From Druceiella hillmani (taxonomy: Eukaryota; Arthropoda; Insecta; Lepidoptera; Hepialidae): a DNA stretch of 64,000 nucleotides. Shown here one piece after another: positions 34,897 to 48,455 of the stretch; position 1 is the stretch's first letter; every line of letters starts with the position of its first letter. Location of the stretch: contig JAYKKI010000126.1 of the NCBI GenBank assembly GCA_039881145.1, positions 3,492,501 through 3,556,500 on the forward strand, written 5' to 3'. Position numbers and translations under genes: made by a program. A model generated the notes under the pieces. The model searched no databases. It was not told the origin of the DNA and saw only the letters and a program-made list of their open reading frames with translations.

Positions 34897-37660
34897 TCTT
34901 CCTGATCTAATTCAAGTATAATGATCAACATTTGTAGGATAAAATCCATTAAGTCGCCTTAAACCAGAACAACAACAAGGCAATCATTTAACGATTATTG
35001 ACTAAAAGAGTATTAATCACTTGCATATCATTTGACCATTTAAATGATTTAGAGCCAAGTCAACAAACTAAAATTATTGTTTGTTTTCGATCCAACATAA
35101 TGCTCTTAATATTGCTGCATACATTTGTTCTACGTAAATAAAACAGTGAACGAATTGTGAAATTTAACATTGCTTGACACAATAGACACTTTACAATTAT
35201 GATAACTTTTCACGTAAATCTAAGTTATGACCTATTAAATAGTGCTGCTTTTGTTACAATAACAAGATTTTCAGTAGTGAATAACTTTTAAGATTCGATC
35301 GCGTAAATAGGGTTGTAAAAGAGATTCAGATGTTCGGGGAAAGTAGTGGAAGTTTTAGTTAGTGGCTGTGCAGTTCGATAGTTGCTATACAAATCCAAAG
35401 TATGAAAAACAAAGAATACTAAATATTTTTCATATCTATTTTAATTCTAGAAAGATTCAAAAAATTAAAGTACGTATAACAGAAAAACAACTGAGAAGAG
35501 ACTACTTTTTTAAGTAACATTTTTTATTATTTAAAAATATTTTAGCTGGAATAATGAAACGAAGAAATCAAATTAAATGATAATGCAAAATTATCTGTTT
35601 TATTTTATGTACATTTCTTAAAAATTATGAAATAATTTTGTTTGCGTAAATAATGTGAATAAAAAAAAGGTTTTCACAGTTTGTGTTTAGCTGTATTCAT
35701 TAAAAAATATATCACGCTAATGTAATTAATTTTTACAACTAAAAATTACTACTTATTAAAAAAAACCCATGCGAAAAATAAAAAAGCATATTTCCTTTAG
35801 AATTGCTTTTTGTCACCTTCTATGAAATGTATTTATTTCGTAAAAATGGATAAACAGTTACGAATATATTAAGCTACATTTGATATTTATATTATATATA
35901 AATGGTTGTAAATTATATAATATATTTATTGCAGATCAAATTAAAATATCATTGCAGCGAAGCTCATTGAATTCCTTTTTCGATTAAAATTCATCTTCAA
36001 TGGTCTCTAGGTCTGTAGGCTTTTGTCTTTCTGCGGAATTGGTTCCCTAGCATGCAGGAGTTTTTTCGAAACTCGCTCGGTAAAATATAGTTCGAATCTT
36101 TATACATAAATACGATACATTTTGCTATTCCTAAGTCTTGATTCACTATCAGTTTTATCATCTTAGCTGTTTTAACAAATTGTATCTTAACATCACTATG
36201 ATGGTCCATTAAATATGATAAATAAGATACCGCTTACGATTATCAGTAGGAGCCGGTGGAAATAACATTTGGCAATTTTGGATGTAATTTTTTGTGAAAT
36301 TCTAATTTAATTCTAATTCTCGCTCTAATTTTCGTTGAACCTAGTCCTCAATTATAATTTCTTGGCTCAAAGAATTTTGTGCATTAATTCCTTTTTTCAT
36401 ATGCTCTGCGATGTTTTTGTTGTACTCTCAGCCCAGAGCAGAGAGAAAGAGCAAGAAGATCGGCACAAAATGAAGACCGATAACAGTTGCCGAGCATGAA
36501 AAAAGAGAGTTTTTGTGAAAAATTGTTTTTAAAAATTAAACTATTTGACAAATTTTTGTGAAAATCTATAGGGTTTTTTGTGTTATACCCACTCTATAGA
36601 AACTAAATTACTAAAGTCGATTTAGAATTGGGACTTGTAGCATGTCGTCAGACATAAATTGTAAAGTTATTCGATTCGTGAATTGCTTCCATCGCTCGAA
36701 CTAAAGGCTGGCCTGTTAGTCGATAATAAAGCATACACCCACGAGGATACGCAACATTTTAAAACCTAACAACCCATTTATTATGTGAATGCATACAACG
36801 CTTATATAATCAGTAACTTTAGCTAATACAATTATAATAGCATATATATCTCCCGATTTAATGTCAGACTGACGTGCATCAATCATATATTCGTTAACTA
36901 AATAACTAATTATAAATGCGCAACATGCATATAGATTTCATAATAATAACATGATATGTTTAAAATTAGTTTAGAGTAATCAGAGTGATTATTTAGGTAA
37001 AATTACTTTTTTTTCATTTAGGAGGAAATAGAAAATTAATTATTGTCCTAGAAATATTTTATAGCTCAGTGATTATGGATTTTTTTCTATAATATCAGCA
37101 ATAGAATTTATAGGTTCCATACATTGAAAGTACTCCATATGAATTTCCATTTAATGTTGAATGATCGAATACATAAATTTTTAGAATAGCAAGTACTTTG
37201 CAGATGCGGTATTATTAAAAGTTTCCAATTCCCATTTGATTTAGTAATTTCAAAAGTACTTATAAATTTACAAACTTTGAACCTTATATTGTACAGTGTG
37301 TATATGGTTTTCAATATCTTTTTGTTAAGTATTAATTCTGTATTCATTTTTCGAAAGTAGGAAAAGTGTCCAGTTAACATTTTAGCCTTTTATATTATTT
37401 TATATTATAGCTTTTATCAAGAAATACTTTATACGATTATTAAAAACTGTCAAAAATGGATAATTTTATAATTCTCTATTAGGTCTTGTTTTAAATTTAA
37501 TTATTTTTTCTATTTAAAAACTTATTTGTAATTTTATTCCTGGATTTATTTTAGTTTTTCACTTCCTTACGCTTTATTTAAATATTACATACCTTTTCCA
37601 TCTTATATTATTTGTTATTTCATTAAGAGTAGTATTATTAAGAATAACTTGTTAAAACAT
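34897..37660. other. Intergenic between genes C and D, left part
   Basis: Apart from the gene C 5'-flank I see no gene. The minus-strand frame at 35997-36209 is open but has no recognisable motif. Confidence 0.4.
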
Positions 37661-37661
37661 G

Positions 37662-37683
37662 TTAGGTTAGGTTAGGTTAGGTT
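37662..37683 (+). repeat. Interstitial (TTAGG)4 run
   Basis: Four exact copies of the insect telomere repeat TTAGG. Confidence 0.85.
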
Positions 37684-37744
37684 GTATATATGTAAGTGTT
37701 AAGTTGTATATATGTATGTGTTAAAACATGTTAGGTATATATTA

Positions 37745-38095
37745 GTTATTTGTTTTGTTTGTAGTGTCCAGTGTAAGCGCCTAAAGCACTCTAGCTAGTC
37801 TGGGCTACATGTTTCCAGCTATTTTTACTACGTTATCGCTCCATCGTTTTAACGGTCTGCCTCGTCTTCATTTTCCATAGATAGTTAACCTGTTTATTGC
37901 AATTAGTGACTATCTTCTATCTTTAGCTCTTTGTATGTGACTTATCAATTTCCATTTTAACATCAGTGTTTGTTTTTATTATGTCTTTTGCTTTTGTCTT
38001 TTTCCTGATACACGTTGTATTAACTCGATCTTTTAGTTTGCTATTCACGTAGCTTCTTTCTATCTCTTTTTGGCATGATCTTATTTTGCTCAGAA
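37745..38095 (-). pseudogene. C-terminal tail of an RTE-clade LINE
   Basis: The minus strand reads LMLKWKLISHIQRAKDRR, then RRGRPLKRWSDNVVKIAGN, then a short tail. This is the conserved end of RTE proteins (K-K-W-W-GH then GRP-RW-D-V-AG). Stops interrupt it. Only the last roughly 110 codons are present. Confidence 0.8.
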
Positions 38096-40700
38096 TTTAC
38101 TTTATGATGGTATTTTAAATGTGGCAAGTTAATAATTAGTACCTTTATATATACTTCTTAGAAAATACACTGTCTATCATGCTCTACACCACCATCCTGG
38201 GTGCACTGAAAAGGGAGACAATTTCAGTACCTAGAAGTATGAAATACAGCGAAAAATTGAGAGTGTGAAGAGCGAAACTTCTACGATAATGGTGCAAATT
38301 ATATTTAGATTCTTAGTGAAAGAATTTCAAAATATTTCGATAAGGTATAGAGTTATAATAGGAGCAATGAGAGAGGCTGGTCGTGTCAAAATAACTGCAA
38401 CAGAAAATGTAAACGTGCTAGATATTACATTGAGATCCATTACGGGCAAATAACTAAGGGAATTATGCCATTATGGACTTTTATGAGAAGGTAAATTATG
38501 GAAAATTATGTTATAAAATAGAAAAGCGATGTAGTTAGCATAACGCGTAACACAGAAAAATGACTTGTGTAGTTGATACTGATCGATGCCTACTTTTGTT
38601 GAACAAAAGCTGTGTCTGATTTTCAGATACTTTACATATTCATTGAGAGGAGCACCCTGGCGACTAAATGTCTCCCGTCTCCATCAGCACGTGTTCAATC
38701 GTATGTTCTACGTTTTTCGCCACGCACACGTTAAATATTCTCTTTTCTGTGATTAATGTCGGACCGATTATTTTTGATAGCCTGCATTCCGCGTTATGCT
38801 TCTTTGAGGAATATTATTCGTGTGTCTCTCTAAACTGGTTACGTTTTATATAATATATCAGAGAGTTTTATGTGAATGCACTATCTCTACGAATTTTTGC
38901 GGTTAAAATGCGCTGAATATGGTTACCATAATTTGATTTTCATTTTGGTGCCATGTGGTTATGTACACTAAAAACTATGGACAAAAAACTCTCTTTTTTA
39001 CCAGGATATTATTTTAAATTTCGGATCAAAAATTACATAATATGTAAAATTTAAGTCTTTGAGATAGAAATCTTTACCAAACGAACGGATAGACGTACTG
39101 CATTGTAACAATAAAAGGAATTAACATTTTACTATGTCAGGTATTTTTAGGGGCTAATTTTGATTATCACATTTTACTAAACGAGGGGTAATTATAAAAA
39201 GAACCATTTAAAAACATAAATAATAGTAGTTTTTGACAAATGTTCTTGACATACACGTTAATATATGTTTTATATGAAAAATTACTTACTACATAAATTA
39301 GTTGTTAGAATCTCGTTTTTGACGAAAAAAATTGTCATCGAAATAAAACACGACCTTGACAAGGACAAAAGGCATGTTGATTTTTTATATCTAATCAGAT
39401 ATAAAAAAAACGTGCATGTAAAAAAATGACAGCTGCAAGGAGAGACAAAGCTAATGACATTTTAATGGCACAGTGGAAATGAAATAGAAAAAAAAATACA
39501 TTGTGCATGATTGCCGTGAATATATTATAATGATACTAGTTTTATAAAGAGAAAAGTTTTGATTGTTTGTTTTTAGAAGCTGTATTAAGATAACTTATCA
39601 GACTGACATGAAACCTTCGTATGCAGATGGATATAACGTACATCAATGATTTTATTTTTATTATGTATATGTGTGTATGTGTCATTAGCGCTCTAAAAGT
39701 GGTTGTCGAAGACAAGTAATTGCTTTACATTTGGTTAACTGTCATTTAATATGAATTTGCGACTGAAGTTAGTGCTCATAATTAACACTGTCATATTTTA
39801 TAGAAATATATAATAAGATAATTTTCCTCAGCTGCGAAAAGTATTTTAATTAAAGGGCTACCCGCCACGAAACTGTGGGGTCAACATTTTATGTTCAAAT
39901 AATATTTAAGTTTTTACGATATTTTTGGACTATTTCGAATTGTGTATTATATAAGAGTGTGATAATAATATTATTATATAAGAGTGTGATAATAATAAAA
40001 AGATAACGATATTATTTGTTCTTATCACATTTGCATTATACGAGTATCAGCGAGGGTGACGAAGCCCAACTGAATTATATAGTTTATTTATGAGTAACTG
40101 AAAAGTTGGAATCATTTCGAAACTTTATGGTGATAAGTCTAAGTCTTATTTAACATTTTTTGAGTGCTGCAAGTATTTTAAAAATGGCTGATAATATGAT
40201 AAAGAAGATGGAGGTTCTTGCAGGCCAAAACTATATTGAATATAAATGAAGATAACATCAAAAACTGTGCAAATTCCTAAAATTTAAACAAGTCTTCTAT
40301 AAATACGTTTGAACAGAATAGGAAATCGGTTAAAATAATAATAAGAATGAATATAATTTTAACTCGATGTTTTGGACTAACGAAGCTGACTTCGAGCCCC
40401 GTTACACCTACGTTGATGAAAAATTGTGACGAATTGAACTTTACAAAAACATTAGTAAACAATCTCGTAATGGTGAAAAAATTCTTTAAAATAATTGTAA
40501 CTGGCGACGAAGCGCAATTGAAAAAGAAAATGTCAAAAAATATTTTTGCGAAAGTCAAAAATGAAGAAAACGGTCATTAATTTTTACGATTCGAAGAAAT
40601 TTGTGCACAAAAATATTGTAAATTTATCAATTACAATTTATCTAACGTCAATTATTGTGATTTTGATGTTATGCAACACTTAGTAAATTGTATTTGTCAT
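38096..40700. other. Intergenic between genes C and D, right part
   Basis: No gene supported. It contains weak frames at 38265-38453, 38668-38853 and an overlapping pair at 40277-40580, none recognised. Confidence 0.4.
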
Positions 40701-40719
40701 AAAGACCATCAAAATCGCG

Positions 40720-41600
40720 ATGCGTACAGGTGGCGGCTTGTGCGTGATAACACATCAGCACGTTATGTTGGCAGCACGACACAATCGTGATGACCCTTTG
40801 CCTCGAATCCGGTCGAGATCCGTTGCTCGAAGCCGGTTGACGCGGAGAGCACAATCCGGCCGATGGCCGTTGCTCGAAGCGGGAATATATAGAGAGCACA
40901 ATCCGGCCGAGGTGAAACTTATGTAGGAGCCGGGTGAAAGAGAGATAGAGAGGGGTAAAGAGAGAGCGACACAAAAAAAACTAGGGTGGAGAGAGGGTGA
41001 AAACAGAAGCCACATCGCGTCGGAACACACAAATAAAAGAAGCCCGTATCCGGTGCAGTTCGGTCAGTGTGTCATTAGGGAGTCTCCAGTAATCATCGAA
41101 ACCAGTCATCGGGATCAACCAGAAGAAGAAGATACAACAAGAAATTACAGTCTTCAGGAACTAGGCAGCCACAATTGTTGGAAGCAAGCTTCAGGAACGA
41201 GGCAGCTATAATCGTCGGAAGCAAGTAAAAGGAATAGGGCAGCCAGAAGGTTCAGTATGTCTTCAGCAGCTAATCAGAATCGCTCTAGAAGTCGTCTACA
41301 CTCTGGTCAAATCGTCGAATCGGCTCCTCTGTCCGGTAATTAAAAACCGGGTAGTGTAACGTGCCGCCGCGGCGCCGTCTCGGAAGCGGAAATTTCGAGT
41401 TTCATTTTTTCCGAATCTTCGAGACGTGGGACACTCCGATCGCCCCTGCGCGTCGCTCGTGAACGATCTCTGAGCGCGCAAGCCCCTCTTGGTGCAAGGT
41501 GCACCGATGCGCTGCAAACCGCGTGACCTGCGAGCGGAGTAGGAGGTTCGTATCCTCCGTAAGTGCTAAACCACGATCCTAAGCCCGGTAGCCCGTCGGC
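40720..41600. mobile_element. GC-rich island, probable LTR-retrotransposon promoter and leader
   Basis: Base composition jumps well above the surrounding DNA. It holds a repeated GAGCACAATCCGGCCGA (near 40846 and 40896), AAATAAAAG about 30 bp before a TCAGT initiator (near 41064), and a 37-bp tandem duplication starting cttcaggaac (41153-41226). A short frame starts ATG at 41256 (MSSAANQNRSRSRLHSG) and stops at 41341-41343. From 41343 a second GC-rich segment follows with an open minus-strand frame to 41639. I cannot define LTR ends, a primer-binding site or a pol gene, so the element type is a guess. Confidence 0.4.
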
Positions 41601-42110
41601 TACACGTTGTGTATTAATTTTATTTACTTTTTTGGCCAAAATCAGATTAATTCCACATTTACCAGATTTCGCCTCATTTGATTCGTTTTCGTTTCCAAAA
41701 CTATATTTTGCAATTAAGAGGTTAATGATGGTATTCCAAGATGGTATTGGCGACGACGAGCATCATACAGAAAAAAAAAATAATTTCATCAATGCTGAAA
41801 AAGACTAAATTGAATAAAATAAGTACATTTTACTGAAATAAATATTTATTTTTAAATTACATCACTCTATGGATTTTGTGGGATAAAGTGTGCATACATA
41901 TTCATAGATAATGACCAAAAGCTCTGTATATGTTATATTCCTACATTTGGTTGCAAAAAAAAGTTATTATCAACAGACTCGAAACTCGGAGCAGTATACA
42001 ATTAGTGGATTCTAATTCGACAGGACACTATGGAACATTTAGTTCGTAAGCAAAAACGACGTCCGCCAACTTAAAATTACTTAATTGATGTCATTTAGAT
42101 GACGTTTAAC
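41601..42110. other. Upstream region of gene D
   Basis: AT-rich; the last 200 bp align with the gene E upstream region (acactatggaacattta against atacaatggaacattta). Confidence 0.5.
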
Positions 42111-42186
42111 ATCAGTTCCTCACTAACTTCACGATCTCGTTAGACGGTCGTAAAGTAGTCCTGATTGTATTTAATATTCATCTGTC
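42111..42186 (+). promoter_or_regulatory. Gene D core promoter candidate (TCAGT initiator)
   Basis: An arthropod-type initiator TCAGT at 42112 lies exactly 75 bp before the ATG. The same motif sits at the same distance in gene E, and the GATCTCGTTAG / AATCTCGTTAG block is shared downstream of it. Confidence 0.45.
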
Positions 42187-42252
42187 ATGGATTGTGTTTA
42201 TATAATCATATTAACTTTTCTATTTGTCATCCATTCTCTTGGTGCTCAATTC
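42187..42252 (+). CDS. Gene D exon 1, signal peptide
   Basis: 22 codons, hydrophobic (YIIILTFLFVIHSLGAQF), with donor GTAAGTT. Gene E exon 1 has the same length, an MD start, the same final QF and the same donor. Confidence 0.87.
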
Positions 42253-42689
42253 GTAAGTTATTAAATATATTCCATTTTACCTACCAACAAAATGAAAATA
42301 GTACAGTAAAACGCTTTAGGGAGTGAACATAAAAACAAATCTAACAATTTGCGAACGTCAACTAATGTTACTCACAGTTAAAATTAATTTCTACTTTATA
42401 TATAAGTGATATGCAAACTGACTATGACTCGATTAATGTTTTTTTATCGTAATATTTGTGTTTTTCTTCAAATCTACAACTTTTTACGCTCAATGATATT
42501 AGCATTAATAAATCGACGTGTATTGGAAGAAATTATAAGGCCGGAAATAGCTGTACATTTCGAATAAGAATATATTTACTGCATAAAGATGTTTATTTTT
42601 ATTTATTCTGACCTGTAGGATATTATTTTTTAGGGGACACTTAGAAGCCAAGGGTTATGTACAAACCTAATTTGAAATTTGTAGATTTC

Positions 42690-42739
<50 letters not shown>

Positions 42740-45700
42740 CGCGAATCCTTGGATTTGATACCTTTACCAAGAGGTATCAAATGCAAGGATGTTAAATACG
42801 AGTAGAAATCATACTACGGAGGATTATTAATTTTTCATAACGTAAATATATCGCCTACTATATTTTTCACAGGCGTAATAGTATTGTGCATATTTAAATA
42901 ATATTATTTTTCACAACGTTGATATATAAATATATTGCCTGGTATATATTTCACAGACATAATAAATATATATTTTAAAATAAGTCACTCGATACAGGAC
43001 CCGTGAATTTTTTACAGGCCCAACTGTATATCATAGGCTGCTCCGTAAGCTAGTAGCTCCTATTTAGCAGTCACAATTTTCGTTTTAATTAATTATATAT
43101 GCTAATTTAACGTATACTTTCAGATATTTAAAAATAGCGATTTAGCTCGTAGGGGGTTGGAAAATCCAATTCTAACAAAAATTTCCATTTTAAAGCTTAA
43201 TATTTCCTAAACAGATATTAATATTTCCTAAACGGATTCATGACATACCCTCAGTATTTTAGAAAGACTTATTCAACAACACCATACAGAATGGGGTATG
43301 AAATAAATTCATCCCCGCTTTTCATTAAGGAAAATACCTACCCTAAAAACCAATTTTGAGAAATTTTATGTCATAACTGTTTAGATCTTATAAGTTTGTA
43401 CAAATATTCAAGTTTCAGCTTCATAGCACTAACAGTAATAATATAAGTCATCGATAAATAAAATAAGTTTTCGATTAAAACGGCTATGACAGAGAGACGG
43501 ACAGACATGCACACACGGTAGCCGCGGGGCATGTCATGCGAGGCAGCCTCGGTTAAAATTTAGTAAGCATGAGGCAGTCGCGCGCGACAAAGCCGAGGCA
43601 TATTTTGTGTATTGCCTCGGGGCAAGTGGGTCAGTTGAGTGTTCACTCCAAATGCAGCCATGGCAGCTGTTGCTTTTGTTTTATGCAGATATTTACAAAA
43701 AAAGACAAAGGCAAAAATCTAAACTGTGAATATATAAAAAGATGTTTGAATATGGGTATAGGCTGCATGAAGAACTAGTAAAAAATAATAATATTAATTA
43801 TCGTGAAGCCATAACAGTGAAAGTAGACGATTGATAACATTTAGGTCGTTAGCTATGGGACACTCATACACCAGTTTCCAGTATATTTTTCGCATTTTAA
43901 AACAGTCCATGTCAAAGATTGTCAACGATGTTTACGAAGCAATCATCGAATTTTTAAAGGACTATGTATAAATAAATAAATTATATAAGTTATGTTTTTA
44001 AAATTTTTAATAAATTTAGGACACTGTTTTTTTTCAACTCACTCGACCGAGGCGTGTACACGTACGTGCAGTTGTTCAGAATGCGCGCGGCAAAGCATTG
44101 CGTACGGTCTAAAACCCTCGGCCTGGTTAGGCGGAAATTTTATAGGGGGCAAATTAAATATTCATTTTTTTTCAATTTATGTAATAAGGATTTCATAACA
44201 ATTTTTTTCACAACTTTTTGAACAAAATATCGAAAATATTTTATAAAATTGTTCCCCCTTCCATTTTGGAAATGAAGTCAAAATTTTAAAAAAATATAAA
44301 AAAGTACAGAAATAATTCCGACTTGATATTTTTTGAGATATTCACGACATTTTAATGGCTATAATATATAAATGTACAAATTAATAAAAAATTATAATAA
44401 TTGTATAAATTAATAAAAAAACAAAGTCTTTTAAATATTTATATACACTTAGGCATTCATAAGCGCAATTTATTGTACGATACCGACAAGTACTTAACAT
44501 TTTTTTGTGAATATTTGAGAATATTAGCTAAATATGAAATTTTCTAGTTAAAATTAAAATTATTCCATACATTAAAGAAAAACAAGGAAATTTTTAGACA
44601 AAGACCGACTGAAATCTATTATTAGTTAAAAGTCGAATCAAAGTAGAGACTCACCAAGGAAGAGGTGAGTGAACTTCTACTTTGCTTCGACTTTTAACTA
44701 ATAATAGATTTCAGTCGGTCTTTGTCTATGTCAAGAGAAAGTTAGGATAGAGATCATATAAGACTGAAGGTATTTCTGGAAGATGAAAATAAACTTTAAG
44801 TATGCGTTAGCTTCAAAATAATTTGGTACTGTTTATTTTTGCACATAACACGCGTATTATAATATTTCGTAGATATCTATATCTCTTAAAATTATTAATG
44901 CAACTTAATTTTTTTAATCAAAATCTAGAATTTTTTCAGATTTTACAAATTTTTGCTTCAAAAAGTTGTAGAGTATTATTTTAAATGTAAGTTTGAAGCT
45001 TAATATTTTGTAAACACGACTTAAAAATTAAAAATGGTAAACTTTAAAAATTAAAAATTGTGCACTTTAAGCAACCTACCCTACCAATACCTCATGCGAA
45101 AGAATGCAGAAAAATTATTTATCCCACTTGTATCGGGAGTAGGGTTGGCAGACATCCCTTATTATATGGGACATCTCGTACATAAAGTGAGCCGTAGGGA
45201 CAACAGATGACCAATTGACCAATTGTTGTAAAGTAATGAATTGTGGAATTTGTAAAGAACTAGACCGTAAGCGCACAAGGAGAGCATGCAGCGTTTGTCT
45301 GTCAATGATGAGTGAACAAAAGTGGAAAGTGAGCATCCCGTCTAGTGTTGTTCTAGCTTTATGTCTAAGATCTCCCGAGGAATTCGCGATCTTAAAAAAA
45401 ATCATAGCAAGAACAAATGACTCAATGTAAAAGAAAACGCTTATCCTTGTTTGCTTTTTTCCCTGCATTAAATTACGAAATTCCCTATTTATTTTGGCTT
45501 TTTCACCATATGCCGCTTAGAGAAGAGAAAACACCTGGTAATCCTAATGGTAGGATATAATATATAAATTAGTCAATCGTTATTACATCGTCACCGTGTA
45601 GTTAGTAAGTTAGTTAAATCGTAAGATTTCAATTAATGACTATTGCTTACAGGGTGACTACAAAATTCGCATAACTGACGTAAAGAATTGCAAGCACAAT

Positions 45701-48404
45701 TCGTCGAATACGGTGGATTCGTTCGATGTAAATTTCATTCCGGTGGCCGATGGAACTTTTAACGTCATCGTCAAGACGGTGACTACCAAAAGTGTTGGGC
45801 CTTTGGAGGTTTGTGCAATAAGTTGGATTTTACGAATTATTTTCTGTAGTCGTAGTGATCTCCAGCATTTTGCATTCGGTTGCTTGTCAAATTGCATATT
45901 TATTATGCGGAATAAGATTATAGTTTCTACTGCCTTTCAAAGAGGGCGTTAAACTATATATTTTACTATATATAAATAAAAGTGACCAGTTCGAATATTA
46001 TAAGTAATAAAAATTGATTTTGTCTTCAAACCTTTGTTTCTGTAAAAATCTTAATCCAAGTTTTATTTTATTTGAAAATACATAAATGAAAATTATAATA
46101 TCGTAGTTGCAAGTATATGATGGACGTGATATAACAAGAACAGAATGTTTCGTCGCAATTTTGCGGTAATTTTTAAATTTTTCAGATGAAAATCTGTGTT
46201 TATTTTTTCCCGTTTAAATCATTCACAATAATAATATAATAAAGTCATTATATCATACTGAATAATTAGACTGGATAAGTAGGATTAGATTAAATATTAT
46301 CTTCCATTTCGCTTTCGCAAGCTTATTTCACGTTGCTGTCATCTTCTTTTAATAAGCGACAAATAAAATTTTACAATTGAATAAAATGATTAATATGTAA
46401 CGAGTGTAAAAATAAATTAATTGAAAAGTTTAAGCAAAATAATTCACAAGTATATATAAAAAAAACCTCACGTTAAAGACCGAGTGTTCAGTTTGTCTGG
46501 AAATAATTCCATTAAGCACTCATGGACGCTGGAAAATTTAAGCAGTGACACCATCCCTTTTAAATACATTTGTTGCTATTATAGAATGCAAAAAGTGGTT
46601 TGAACGTGGCATCATCACCTTTTGAGGCCAGTTATTGCTGTCATGTTATTACAGTATAAAACTTAGGAAATGATCATTGTGAAGCCCGTATTATAATATT
46701 CACGCTTATGTAAATATTTCTTTGAATCTCTTAGGGCTTTTATTGGTAACGAAATTCACAACAAAAACAATAGACTTATTATCTTGGTAGACAAAAAAGT
46801 AAGAATAGAGAGTGTAATGATGCATGAAAGCGATGTTACGTTATAGAAAGAAATAGCAAAATACAAACCATTGGAAGCATTTTTGCAGCATAGATCAGTC
46901 TAAAAAATGCGTTCACTGTTTTTTTTAACAATTATTATATTACCGTTATTATATTATTAAAATAAGTGTGTTCAGAACAATAATTAGTTATTCTGTTCTT
47001 AATTGTGGCACCACATTTAGGAATAATACAGGTAAATGTGAATTTCATAGGTAATTTATAAGAATGGATATCGTAATTTTGGTATTTATTTTCAAAAACT
47101 CGCTCGTAAATTATTTTTTCGTATATGACAATTTACAGAATATTTCTAATCACAGCGTAGTAATTATATAATTTAAAAATATAATTATATAATTTTAAAA
47201 TATTTTAAGATTATACATATATTGCAGATTTATGCATTTAGTCATTTCATGGAATAAAATTGATCGTCTACCTCATCGAATGGAGGTGTGAGTGAAAATT
47301 TTTAAAATGCAATTAAAAATTTCATGTAATATTTATATTTGTATTCATTATCCCCCTTTTCTCAAACAATCTTTCATTTAATTTAAATTAAATTATTTAT
47401 TTAATACTTTTTGAAGTTATACTTCTTTAGGCGTGTTATGAAATATGATGAGAGTGAAATTTTAAGATTCCTCACACAAAAGTTACAGTATGAAGTTGCA
47501 GCGGTTGCAGTCTCGAAACAAAAGCTACGAACAAAATTGAAATAGAACCTCTATTAGTCGTGCAAGTTGGCACCATCGTCGCCTCTGTTCACTGTTTTCA
47601 TATTCATAGTATTTATTTTCACATGTTTCTAGTGTCTACATTCACACACGTGTTTTAGTTTCAGATAAGTGCGATTTATATATGTGCTGATAAATTATAT
47701 TTAGTAGTGATTTAAATTCAATATTTTGATTAATATATTTACTATTCGTAAATATTAGTGAAAAAATTGTGTTTATAGACTTTTTCAAGTGCTCCAATAT
47801 AATTGAGGTTATCTATCCGTATGTATTATTTATTGATTTAAATTAAAATATTATTATTTAACATAATTAATACTAAATATTATTAAATTATTAATGTTAA
47901 ATATTTATTATTGGTTATTCAATATTTTAAAAGTAAATAAATAAATTTAATAATAAATTCAATTTGAATGCATTGAATTTAAGTTTATTCATTTTTTAAA
48001 TATTGTTATCATTTTCTTACTTTAATATTTACTTTTCATTTTTATCAAAAAGTTTTCATTAAATTTGTTCATTTATTTTTATAAATATTTATTATTTTCA
48101 TTTATTCAATTTAATAATAAATATTGAAAATTAATACTTTAATTTGATGTTTAATTTTAATTTTTATCACAAATTTTTTTTTAAATGTTTTATAAAATTT
48201 ATTTCTTTATTTTGAAAATATTAAATATATTTATATATAGAAAATGAATTAACTTAAATTCAATTTTTGAAATTATTAAATTTATTCATTTACTTTTAAA
48301 ATATTAAATAATCAATAATAAATATTTAAAATTAAGAATCTTTTAATAATTTAGTACAAATTATGTCCTATATATTTATTATTCTCTAAATTTTATTTTT
48401 AATA

Positions 48405-48455
<51 letters not shown>

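Larger units (their letters stand above)
42253..44595. other. Intron 1 of gene D, left part
   Basis: No exon. It holds (TA)n at 42691-42737 and an interspersed repeat at about 43130-43540. Confidence 0.5.

Noticed and set aside
35997..36209. Minus-strand ORF of 70 codons upstream of gene C
   Set aside because: No recognisable motif, and no similar sequence upstream of gene B.
40277..40580. Mutually antisense ORFs of 93 and 77 codons
   Set aside because: Basic, low-information sequence with no known domain; openness on both strands suggests chance.
45115..45468. Overlapping ORFs of 117 codons (minus) and 71 codons (plus)
   Set aside because: Both are free of recognisable motifs and overlap each other inside gene D intron 1; a transposon remnant is possible but unproven.
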